A DNA stretch of 6,067 nt from Candidatus Omnitrophota bacterium (GTDB lineage: Bacteria; Omnitrophota; Gorgyraeia; 2-02-FULL-51-18). The translations under genes were made by a program, and so were the position numbers. Of this stretch, positions 1-5,815 are shown piece by piece. The stretch spans positions 1 through 6,067 of the forward strand of contig JAHFFM010000121.1 of NCBI GenBank assembly GCA_023247935.1. The letters run 5' to 3'. The notes under the pieces were generated by a model that saw only the letters and a list, made by a program, of their open reading frames with translations, did not search any database and had not been told where the DNA came from. Numbering within the stretch: position 1 is the first letter of the stretch; every line of letters begins with the position of its first letter.

Positions 1-54
1 CTTGCTGGAAAGCAGCCCTAAAGAGGAAATAATGGGCCCGATTGTCCTGCTCAT
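1..54 (-). CDS. 5' end of an unidentified gene, cut by the window edge
   Basis: Only the first 18 codons are visible, reading MSRTIGPIISSLGLLSSK and running open to the window edge. The start is well supported. An ATG at 54-52 overlaps the TGA stop of the LuxE-like gene (53-51) as ATGA, a usual sign of translational coupling. A good Shine-Dalgarno sequence, GGGAGAG (66-60), lies 5 bases upstream inside the end of the LuxE-like gene. The product cannot be recognised from 18 residues. By family habit, LuxE-like genes often sit beside a LuxC-like acyl-CoA reductase, so that is a candidate, but nothing in these residues proves it. Confidence 0.75.
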   Translation of the reverse strand, partial: MSRTIGPIISSLGLLSSK

Positions 55-1124
55 TCAAACTCTCCCATTAATTCCTCATAAGACAATGAGCATCCTCGAA
101 CAGCGCTCCCCGGAAGCCTCCCCAAAAGCTCGAACCCCTGCCCTCTTTTCCTCGCCAAATCCTCGGTTTGAATCGCGATCACTGAACCCAGATTAGCCAA
201 ATCCACGTGCTTAAGAATCCCTGGTTTTCCGCTCGAAGCCTCCAAACCGGTTTGAGGGTCTATGAGTTGAAAACGCATCCACGCGGGATTCGCCATGGGC
301 CCCAACGCCCTGGCGTAATACTGGCTCGAAAGTTCGGTCATCCCATACTCGCTGACGCAATTTTTTTTCGGAATTCCCAAGAATTTACCGCATTCGGTAT
401 AAAGCGCTTTCTTGGTCACGCTTTTCACTTTTCCCTTAAAACCTCCGGTTTCCATCAATCTTGACCCAACAGGCAATCGAAGATAAATCTTTTTATTTTT
501 CAAGTAATCCAAAAAAGATTTGAGAGAAAAAGCCGTTGCCAGTAAAAAAACCGATTTTTTTTCTTTCTGAAGTTCTTTTAACAGCGATTCAAAAGCTGGC
601 TTTCCTTTTTTAATATAAAACTGCCCGCGCCCATCCGCGAAGCGCCGGTTCACAACACCCATCATGTGAGAAAGCGACGAACCGGCGTCATCGACCGGCG
701 AATTCATTAAAAAATAATAAGAAAGCTTTGCGCGATCCCAAAAAAATGCTTTTTCAAACGGCGGCAAAATAGAAGCTTCGTATAATTTTAAAGTCCTGAA
801 ATAATGGACTCCCCGGCCTTCCCGGGTCGTGCCGCTGGTGCGAAAAACTTTAATCGCTTCTTTTTTAGGAAAACTCGTCACTTTTAATTCTTTGAAAGCC
901 AAGGAAGGCATGGCCGGAATTTTCTTCCAGGAATTAATTTTAAAAATAGAATAGCCTTCAATGTCGCAGAAACGGCGGTAAATGGAGTTATTTTGATACT
1001 GGAAATGGAAAATTCTTAAGGCCAAGCCGTTGAATTCAGACTCAGAGCGGGAAATATCCTTCCATGGGCGGTGAATGAAGGATAGGACAGCTTTTTCCAA
1101 AGAGGATCTTGGTTCGGTAAACAT
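51..1124 (-). CDS. LuxE-like acyl-protein synthetase (357 aa)
   Basis: This is a member of the LuxE acyl-protein synthetase family, distantly related to adenylate-forming ligases. LuxE activates a fatty acid with ATP to acyl-AMP and moves the acyl group to its own cysteine, for reduction by LuxC. Visible motifs are the P-loop-like FRTSGTT at residues 94-100, METGG at 224-228, the SEYGMTELSSQYY core at 258-270, and a C-terminal DLANLGSV...QTEDLA...LLGR stretch. A cysteine near the C-terminus (Cys345, in RGCSLS) is placed like the acyl-accepting cysteine of bioluminescent LuxE, though that equivalence is inferred. I chose ATG 1124 because GAAGG lies 6 bases upstream and the family-like sequence begins soon after. 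A longer frame to 1256 merely reads through the inverted repeat. Non-luminous bacteria use such proteins in lipid, surface-polymer or unknown acyl pathways, and no luxAB is visible. The substrate is unknown. Confidence 0.85.
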   Translation of the reverse strand: MFTEPRSSLEKAVLSFIHRPWKDISRSESEFNGLALRIFHFQYQNNSIYRRFCDIEGYSIFKINSWKKIPAMPSLAFKELKVTSFPKKEAIKVFRTSGTTREGRGVHYFRTLKLYEASILPPFEKAFFWDRAKLSYYFLMNSPVDDAGSSLSHMMGVVNRRFADGRGQFYIKKGKPAFESLLKELQKEKKSVFLLATAFSLKSFLDYLKNKKIYLRLPVGSRLMETGGFKGKVKSVTKKALYTECGKFLGIPKKNCVSEYGMTELSSQYYARALGPMANPAWMRFQLIDPQTGLEASSGKPGILKHVDLANLGSVIAIQTEDLARKRGQGFELLGRLPGSAVRGCSLSYEELMGEFE

Positions 1125-1286
1125 TATTGACCTTCGCATAAATAATAGGAATTTGGCCGGACGATTTTGGGCTGCGACTGCGTCGTTCGTCGTCGGCATA
1201 GTCCCCGCTATGCCTCCTTCTCTCTCCTTGTCTCGCTCCAAAATCCTCTCGTCCAAATTTCCTATTATTTATGCGAAGGTCAATAA
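1124..1286. repeat. 163-bp nested inverted repeat (REP/MITE-like element)
   Basis: The left arm (1124-1156) and right arm (1253-1286) are reverse complements over 33/34 bases, with a single extra A in the right arm. The ends read TTATTGACC and GGTCAATAA. A second arm pair, ATTTTGG at 1164-1170 and CCAAAAT at 1238-1244, is concentric with the first. A third, GGCATAG at 1195-1201 and CTATGCC at 1208-1214, closes a 6-base loop. All three share a centre near 1205. The segments between the second and third pairs (1171-1194 and 1215-1237) do not pair: one is rich in CGT/GTC triplets and the other in CT. The element fills nearly all of the 176-base gap between the response regulator and the LuxE-like gene. 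It has no transposase and no clear target duplication. It may be a dispersed palindromic repeat or non-autonomous element, but only one copy lies in this window. Confidence 0.85.
1131..1135 (-). promoter_or_regulatory. Shine-Dalgarno of the LuxE-like gene, inside a repeat arm
   Basis: GAAGG on the minus strand lies 6 bases before ATG 1124 and fixes the start of the LuxE-like gene. It is part of the terminal arm of the 163-base inverted repeat. In a transcript from the upstream genes it could therefore pair with the opposite arm (CCTTC on the minus strand, 1275-1279). Confidence 0.7.
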
Positions 1287-1300
1287 ATTTGGAAATAATT

Positions 1301-1657
1301 TTATATCTTCTGAATCGCGCGAAGAAGCTCTTCTAGTTTTACAGGTTTTGCAAAAATAGGATTAGGGTTTGTGGTGACGTGCGCCTGGTCTTCAGGCGAA
1401 ATCACAGCCGTTAGAAAAAAAATTGGGATAGCTTTAGTCCGTTCGTCATTTTTTAAAAGCATCGCCACTTCGGTGCCGTCCATTTTGGGCATCATAATAT
1501 CCAGAATCACGACGTCGGGCTGAAAATTCACGGCTTTGGCAAGGGCTTGTTCTCCGTTCATAGCCGCGATTACTTTATACCCGCGTTCCGTAAAAAACGC
1601 TTCCAGGGTGGCTATTTGATTGGGCTCATCATCCGCAATCAGGATGGTTTTAGGCAT
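1301..1657 (-). CDS. Stand-alone response-regulator receiver domain (118 aa)
   Basis: This is a single CheY-like receiver domain with no output domain. The acidic pair is Asp9-Asp10, the phospho-acceptor is Asp53 in VVILDIMMPKMDG, the switch residue is Thr83 in FFLTA, and the conserved lysine is Lys104 in the AKPVK motif, so all key residues are present. The length matches a bare receiver. Such proteins pass on phosphorylation from a histidine kinase by protein contact, and neither kinase nor target is in the window. It starts at ATG 1657, 21 bases after the aminotransferase stop, with no convincing Shine-Dalgarno (AT-rich upstream sequence ending AACGAA). It probably belongs to the same transcript as its upstream neighbours. 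It is followed after 14 bases by the large inverted repeat. Confidence 0.93.
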   Translation of the reverse strand: MPKTILIADDEPNQIATLEAFFTERGYKVIAAMNGEQALAKAVNFQPDVVILDIMMPKMDGTEVAMLLKNDERTKAIPIFFLTAVISPEDQAHVTTNPNPIFAKPVKLEELLRAIQKI

Positions 1658-1678
1658 TTCGTTATATTATCACGAACG

Positions 1679-3067
1679 TTAAATTTTTGATAAAATTTTA
1701 TCAAATTGAGAAACACTGTAAAGAATCTCTTTTTCCGAGATAATGAAGGGGGGCGTGATCGAAATCACGTTATGGCCGGGGCCTGAAGGCAGCAAAATCA
1801 GGCCGCTTTGAATGGCTTGGGCGATGAAATTTCTGGCTTTTTCCGCGCTTGGCAATTCCATTCCGATCATCAGACCCGAACCGCGAATATCCACAATGAC
1901 GGAATGTTTTTCTTTTAGCTTCCAAAGTTCTTTCCGGAAGAGCTCTCCCATTTGCCTTGAGCGGTCCACCAGCTTCTTTTCTTCAATTTCACGGATCACG
2001 GCCAAAGCCACGGCGCAGCCCAAAGGGTTTCCCAAAAAAGTGCTGGTATGAATGGCATCTCCGGTAGAAACTCCCCAGGAATACATGACTCGCATGCTCG
2101 CGATACAAGCAGAAATGGGAAATCCGTTCGCCATCCCTTTCCCCAAACATAAGATATCCGGAATAATTCCAGTTTTATCCACGGCAAAAAGAGAGCCTGT
2201 GCGTCCAAAACCGGTTAGAACCTCATCCGCGATCAAAAGAATTTTCTCCTCATCACAAAAAGCGCGTAATGCCTTTAAAAAATCGCCGGGTGCGGAAATA
2301 ATCCCTCCCCGCCCTTGAATCGGCTCTAAAAGAACAGCCCCTACAGGCGTTCTCGATTTCTTCGCTTTTTTGTAGAGGGATTGCACGGCTTTCATAGAAA
2401 CCTGGGAAGCTTTTGATTCGTATTGACGGACATCCGGATAAGGCGCGATATAAGAAAAATTGCCCATCTGTTTCAAAAATGGTTTTTTAAAATCTTCCCG
2501 GTGCGTCACCGAAAGCGTCCCGTAGCCCAGCCCGTGATAAGCGCCCGTAAATGAAATAACGCCCGGTTTTTTGGTATGCATCATCGCAGTTTTCAAAGCG
2601 GATTCAACCGCCTCAAAACCCGTGGAAGAAAAAATCGTCTGACTTAAATTCCCGGGTGTAATTTCGGCTAATTTTTTAGCCAGCGCTACCTTGACCTCAT
2701 TCGGATGCACATCGCCGAAGCCATGCATCATATTGGCCGCCTGGTCTTTTAAAGCTTTTAAAACCGCGGGGTGGCTGTGCCCTATGTTTGTGACCGCGAA
2801 CGCGCTCGACAAATCCAGATAACGGTTGCCATCCACGTCAAAAAGATTGCAGGCATAACCTTTTTTTAAGAAAACAGGAAAAATACCGCCCTGATAGGTT
2901 ATTTGCGGACATTCAAAACGTTTCAACTCCGCTGCCAGCTTACCCGATTCTGTGCCAGGTAATTGTTTGGAACGAATTTTTGGAAGAGCGCTTTTAGGAA
3001 GAGGCTCCGTTTTTTTCTTGAAAGGAAATTGGAAAAATTTAGGCTTTTTGATTTTAAGCGGCTTCAC
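1679..3067 (-). CDS. Class III PLP-dependent aminotransferase (462 aa)
   Basis: This is a fold-type I aminotransferase of the class III group (GabT, ArgD and glutamate-semialdehyde mutase relatives), which moves amino groups between an amine or amino acid and a keto acid. Landmarks are YLDLSSAFAVTNIGHSHP at about 83-100, the cofactor phosphate region SSTGFEAVESALK at 147-159, AYHG at 176-179, EPIQGRGG at 248-255, the ring-nitrogen aspartate Asp281 in LLIADEVLTGFGRTG, the Schiff-base lysine Lys310 in LGKGMANG, and STFLGNP. All catalytic residues are present, and the length is slightly above the usual 420-450. The start is GTG 3067, whose GTGA overlaps the TGA of trxB. A farther GTG at 3115 would add 16 basic residues wholly inside trxB. 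The first 30 residues are rich in Lys and Phe and precede the normal fold. The substrate cannot be named; an omega-amino acid or amine is plausible. Confidence 0.9.
   Translation of the reverse strand: MKPLKIKKPKFFQFPFKKKTEPLPKSALPKIRSKQLPGTESGKLAAELKRFECPQITYQGGIFPVFLKKGYACNLFDVDGNRYLDLSSAFAVTNIGHSHPAVLKALKDQAANMMHGFGDVHPNEVKVALAKKLAEITPGNLSQTIFSSTGFEAVESALKTAMMHTKKPGVISFTGAYHGLGYGTLSVTHREDFKKPFLKQMGNFSYIAPYPDVRQYESKASQVSMKAVQSLYKKAKKSRTPVGAVLLEPIQGRGGIISAPGDFLKALRAFCDEEKILLIADEVLTGFGRTGSLFAVDKTGIIPDILCLGKGMANGFPISACIASMRVMYSWGVSTGDAIHTSTFLGNPLGCAVALAVIREIEEKKLVDRSRQMGELFRKELWKLKEKHSVIVDIRGSGLMIGMELPSAEKARNFIAQAIQSGLILLPSGPGHNVISITPPFIISEKEILYSVSQFDKILSKI
1686..1705. repeat. Perfect 20-bp AT-rich palindrome at the end of the aminotransferase gene
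   Basis: The sequence TTTGATAAAATTTTATCAAA is its own reverse complement. It lies over the codons for FDKILSK at the extreme C-terminus of the aminotransferase, about 30 bases before the response-regulator start. In RNA it would make an 8-bp, nearly all A-U stem with an AAUU loop, and no U-tract follows. It could be an operator-like site, an mRNA-end structure, or a chance result of AT-rich codons. Confidence 0.5.
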
Positions 3068-4020
3068 GCGTGCTCGGCTTCGAGGAATCTTTCCGCGTCG
3101 AGCGCGGCCATGCACCCGGAACCCGCGGCCGTCACGGCCTGACGGTATTTATAATCCTGAACATCCCCGCAAGCGAACACGCCTGGCACATTGGTTAGCG
3201 TGCCGTCATGTATTTTGATATAACCCTTCGGGTCGAGCTCAAGCTTTCCTTTAAATAATTCCGAATTCGGCGTATGGCCTATGGCCATAAAAATTCCGTC
3301 CGTCTTTTTTTCGCTGACGGCGCCGGTTTGGATATTTTTCAGCATCACAGACGTGACTTTTTTCTTTGCCGGGTCTTTGATTTCAATAACTTCGGAATTC
3401 CAAATAAAATCTATTTTTGGATTTTTTTTCGCGCGGTCTTGCATGATCTTAGAAGCACGAAGCGCTTCGCGGCGATGCACAAGCGTGACTTTGCTTGCGA
3501 ATTTGGTTAAGAATTGCGCTTCTTCAAGTGCGGAGTCGCCGCCGCCCACCACAAGTACTTCTTTTCCTTTAAAGAAAAATCCGTCGCAGGTGGCGCAAGC
3601 GGAAACGCCATAACCTTGAAGCGCTTTTTCAGAGGGAATGTTCAGCCAATTCGCGGAAGCACCGGTAGAAATAATAACAGACTTGGCCAAATACTCTTTT
3701 TCACCGCCAACAAGCTTGAAGGGACGCGAGCTAAAATCCACGCTCGCGACGTCTTCGCGGACGAGTTCAGTCCCAAAACGCTCGGCCTGTTCACGAAACA
3801 ATTGCATGAGCTCAGGACCCATCATTCCCTTAGGAAAACCAGGGTAGTTTTCGACTTCTGTAGTGAGCATGAGCTGGCCACCGGGCTGGCCGCCCTTTAA
3901 CAGCCCCTCAAATAAAAGAGGTTTTAAATTTGCTCGCGAAGCGTAGATTGCTGCAGTAAAACCTGCGGGGCCTGAACCAATGATGACGACGTTATGCGCC
4001 GTCGCTTCCGATGGCTTCAA
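3064..4020 (-). CDS. trxB: Thioredoxin reductase (NADPH type, 318 aa)
   Basis: This is a low-molecular-weight thioredoxin reductase, a cytoplasmic flavoprotein that passes electrons from NADPH through FAD and a redox disulfide to thioredoxin. Motifs in order are FAD-binding GSGPAG (15-20), GGQL (47-50), ENYPGF (57-62), the redox-active CATC (Cys142 and Cys145), NADPH-binding GGGDSALEEA (159-168) with HRR (182-184), and the C-terminal FAD motif ACGDVQD (283-289). Length and motif spacing are normal. The start must be TTG 4020: no other start codon lies between it and the FAD motif, and AAGGAAGG lies 8 bases upstream. The gene overlaps the ferredoxin gene by 29 bases and ends in a GTGA overlap with the aminotransferase, so the three are probably cotranslated. 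The intact NADPH motifs argue against a ferredoxin-dependent reductase, despite the neighbouring ferredoxin gene. Confidence 0.95.
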   Translation of the reverse strand: MKPSEATAHNVVIIGSGPAGFTAAIYASRANLKPLLFEGLLKGGQPGGQLMLTTEVENYPGFPKGMMGPELMQLFREQAERFGTELVREDVASVDFSSRPFKLVGGEKEYLAKSVIISTGASANWLNIPSEKALQGYGVSACATCDGFFFKGKEVLVVGGGDSALEEAQFLTKFASKVTLVHRREALRASKIMQDRAKKNPKIDFIWNSEVIEIKDPAKKKVTSVMLKNIQTGAVSEKKTDGIFMAIGHTPNSELFKGKLELDPKGYIKIHDGTLTNVPGVFACGDVQDYKYRQAVTAAGSGCMAALDAERFLEAEHA

Positions 4021-4225
4021 CCGGGCAACCTTCCTTGGCTTCTTTGCACAACGCTTCTTCTTCAGGGGTTGTCGGCTGTTTCTTTACAAACGAATAACCG
4101 CCGCTTTGGTTGCGGTCAAAATTGCTGGGCGCCGTTTGTCGGCAAAGATCGCAGTCAATGCACTGCGTATCCACATAAAACGCTCCCCCTGCATTATCGG
4201 GGTACTTATTTGCTTTGTCTGCCAT
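3992..4225 (-). CDS. Small [4Fe-4S] ferredoxin (77 aa)
   Basis: This is a single-cluster ferredoxin, a cytoplasmic one-electron carrier. The cluster motif is CIDCDLC (Cys22, Cys25, Cys28) with the distant Cys67 in GCPVEAIG. A fifth cysteine, Cys60, may be free or disulfide-bonded, as extra cysteines are in some one-cluster ferredoxins. The FYVDTQCIDCDLC opening and the acidic TPEEEAL segment match the short Fer4-type family in many bacteria. The start is ATG 4225, 4 bases after GGAGG (4234-4230). A farther TTG at 4273 would put translation inside the -35 box. This is the first gene after a strong promoter and probably leads the operon. Its partner enzyme is unknown: GltD upstream carries its own clusters, and TrxB downstream has intact NADPH motifs. 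Confidence 0.93.
   Translation of the reverse strand: MADKANKYPDNAGGAFYVDTQCIDCDLCRQTAPSNFDRNQSGGYSFVKKQPTTPEEEALCKEAKEGCPVEAIGSDGA
4029..4036 (-). promoter_or_regulatory. Shine-Dalgarno deciding the TTG start of trxB
   Basis: AAGGAAGG on the minus strand lies inside the 3' end of the ferredoxin gene, 8 bases before TTG 4020. It supports this rare start codon, and no other start codon is available before the FAD-binding motif. Confidence 0.75.
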
Positions 4226-4229
4226 ATTT

Positions 4230-4234
4230 CCTCC
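4230..4234 (-). promoter_or_regulatory. Shine-Dalgarno of the ferredoxin gene
   Basis: GGAGG on the minus strand lies 4 bases before ATG 4225. It chooses this start over the upstream in-frame TTG at 4273. Confidence 0.8.
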
Positions 4235-4244
4235 GTGAAATTTG

Positions 4245-4273
4245 TTTATATCAATTAATGTTCGGACTGTCAA
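4245..4273 (-). promoter_or_regulatory. Strong sigma70-type promoter for the ferredoxin-trxB operon
   Basis: The -35 box TTGACA (4273-4268) matches consensus fully. After a 17-base spacer comes TATAAA (4250-4245), a 5/6 match to TATAAT. Transcription should start near 4236-4239, leaving only about 11-14 bases before the ATG, just enough for the GGAGG ribosome site. Its place between gltD and the ferredoxin gene suggests that the genes from ferredoxin to beyond position 1 form a transcription unit separate from gltBD. Confidence 0.8.
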
Positions 4274-4285
4274 TCAACCCATTTT

Positions 4286-4315
4286 GTACGGGCGGCCCGA
4301 CGGGTCGCCCTCTAC
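4286..4315. repeat. GC-rich hairpin between gltD and the ferredoxin gene
   Basis: The core 4290-4310 folds as 5 bp (GGGCG with CGCCC), one mismatch or G-T wobble, then 3-4 bp (CCCG with CGGG) around a tiny loop. Outside it, GTA (4286-4288) and TAC (4313-4315) can extend the stem with bulges. It lies 5 bases past the gltD stop and is far more GC-rich than its surroundings. No U-tract follows on the minus strand, so a normal intrinsic terminator is not supported. It may stabilise the 3' end of the gltBD mRNA or be a REP-like dispersed palindrome. Confidence 0.65.
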
Positions 4316-4320
4316 ACGAA

Positions 4321-5814
4321 TTACGATGGCAAATCAGATTGACCCATTAAATACTGATCAATCGCTCTTGCGCAGCCACGACCTTCGTTTATTGCCCAAA
4401 CCACCAAACTTTGCCCACGCCGCATGTCCCCTGCCGCAAAAATCCCTTCAATGTTCGTCTCAAATTTTCCATGCTCTGCTTTTGCGTTTGAACGTTCATC
4501 CTGCTCGACATTCAAAGCTTTAAGAACCGCCTCTTCAGGACCCAAAAAACCCATGGCCAATAAAGCCAATTGAGCGGGCAACAATTTTTCAGTGCCCGGA
4601 ATTTGTTTTGGAATAAAACGGCCCTGCTCGTCTTTTTGCCATTCAATTCTCACGATTTCAATGGCTTTTAAGCGGCCCATATCATCGCCCACAAAACGCT
4701 TCACCGTGACCAAATACTGTCTTGGGTCTTCACCGAATACCGCAGCCGCTTCTTCCTGGCCATAATCCATTTTGTAAACTTTGGGCCATTGAGGCCAGGG
4801 GTTATCCGAAGCGCGTTCAAACGGAGGCTTCGGCAGAATTTCAAGCTGAATCAAACTCTTGCAGCCATGACGCATGGATGTCCCGACGCAGTCCGTGCCC
4901 GTATCTCCGCCGCCAATCACAATCACGTCCAATCCTTTGGCGGAAATTAACTCACCGGACGTCGTCCGCCCACCGTTATCCAATAAACTCTTGGTGTTGG
5001 CGTGCAAAAATTCCATAGCAAAATGGATCCCCTTTAAATTTCTTCCTTCCGCCGGAAGATCGCGGGGTTTTGTGGCGCCGCCGCAAAGCGCGGTTGCGTC
5101 AAATTCTTTTAATAATTTGTCGGCAGGATAATTTTTACCGACTTCCGTATTCGTGACAAATTGAACGCCTTCTTCGGTCAAAAGATCCACGCGGCGCTGA
5201 ACGATTTTTTTATCCAGTTTCGGATTCGGGATGCCGTACATCAAAAGTCCGCCGATCCGGTCCGCCCTTTCAAACACGGTTACAGAGTGGCCCGCTCGGT
5301 TGAGCTGTGCCGCGGCCGAAAGCCCGGCAGGACCGGAACCCACAACCGCCACTTTTTTTCCGGTACGTTTTTTAGGCGCTTGAGCTTTCACCCAGCCCTC
5401 ATCAAAACCTTTATCAATAATGGAGGCCTCAATATTTTTAATGGTCACAGCCGGTTCGCTGATGCCAAGCACGCAAGAGCCTTCGCAGGGCGCGGGACAA
5501 ACCCGGCCCGTGAATTCAGGAAAATTATTGGTTTTATGAAGCCTATCCAATGCTTCGCGCCACAACCCGCGGTAAACCAAATCATTCCATTCAGGAATTA
5601 GATTGTTAATCGGGCAGCCTTGCGCCATCCCCGCCAGCAAAGTGCCGCTATGGCAAAAAGGAATGCCGCAATCCATGCAGCGGGCGCCCTGCTCCTGGAG
5701 TTTTTTCTCCGGCATGTGCTCATGGAATTCATTCCAATCGGAAAGACGCTCTTTGGGAGAGCGGTCTTTGGGAAGTTCGCGTAAAATTTCTTTAAAACCG
5801 GTGGGTTTACCCAT
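4321..5814 (-). CDS. gltD: Glutamate synthase small (beta) subunit (497 aa)
   Basis: This is the NADPH-oxidising subunit of glutamate synthase. It passes electrons through FAD and [4Fe-4S] clusters to GltB, which makes glutamate from glutamine and 2-oxoglutarate. The N-terminal cluster domain has Cys46, Cys49, Cys54 and Cys67 (CMDCGIPFC...GCPINN) and Cys106, Cys110, Cys114 (CPAPCEGSC). The FAD motif VVGSGPAG is at 157-164, GGLLMYGIPNPKLDK at 188-202, the NADPH motif VIGGGDTGTD at 299-308, and the C-terminal FAD motif AAGDMRRGQSLVVWAI at 460-475. Length is normal for the family. I chose ATG 5814, one base after the gltB stop; the longer frame to 5859 would overlap gltB and adds no family sequence. 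It follows gltB in the usual order and is probably cotranscribed with it. Confidence 0.96.
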   Translation of the reverse strand: MGKPTGFKEILRELPKDRSPKERLSDWNEFHEHMPEKKLQEQGARCMDCGIPFCHSGTLLAGMAQGCPINNLIPEWNDLVYRGLWREALDRLHKTNNFPEFTGRVCPAPCEGSCVLGISEPAVTIKNIEASIIDKGFDEGWVKAQAPKKRTGKKVAVVGSGPAGLSAAAQLNRAGHSVTVFERADRIGGLLMYGIPNPKLDKKIVQRRVDLLTEEGVQFVTNTEVGKNYPADKLLKEFDATALCGGATKPRDLPAEGRNLKGIHFAMEFLHANTKSLLDNGGRTTSGELISAKGLDVIVIGGGDTGTDCVGTSMRHGCKSLIQLEILPKPPFERASDNPWPQWPKVYKMDYGQEEAAAVFGEDPRQYLVTVKRFVGDDMGRLKAIEIVRIEWQKDEQGRFIPKQIPGTEKLLPAQLALLAMGFLGPEEAVLKALNVEQDERSNAKAEHGKFETNIEGIFAAGDMRRGQSLVVWAINEGRGCARAIDQYLMGQSDLPS

Positions 5815-5815
5815 C

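Noticed and set aside
1125..1256. N-terminal extension of the LuxE-like gene from TTG 1256, adding 44 residues
   Set aside because: The extra residues are a read-through of the inverted repeat and have no family resemblance. ATG 1124 has a Shine-Dalgarno 6 bases upstream.
1075..1359. Plus-strand reading frame of 94 codons across the inverted repeat
   Set aside because: It spans the palindrome and overlaps two real genes on the other strand, has no recognisable domain, and looks like a spurious product of the repeat.
1677..1704. Promoter for the receiver gene using TTGATA in the palindrome
   Set aside because: At 17-base spacing the -10 position reads TAACGT, only 3 of 6 matches. No better pair was found.
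3068..3115. Upstream GTG start for the aminotransferase
   Set aside because: It would lie wholly inside trxB and add only an Arg-rich shadow of trxB. GTG 3067 gives the usual GTGA overlap.
3514..3900. Plus-strand reading frame of 128 codons opposite trxB
   Set aside because: It is antisense to conserved trxB motifs, with no protein-family signal.
4226..4273. Longer ferredoxin starting at TTG 4273
   Set aside because: That codon lies inside the -35 box of the promoter, and the added residues are not family-like. ATG 4225 has GGAGG at the right distance.
5161..5601. Plus-strand reading frame of 146 codons opposite gltD
   Set aside because: It is antisense to conserved cluster and FAD-binding codons of gltD and has no recognisable domain or ribosome site.
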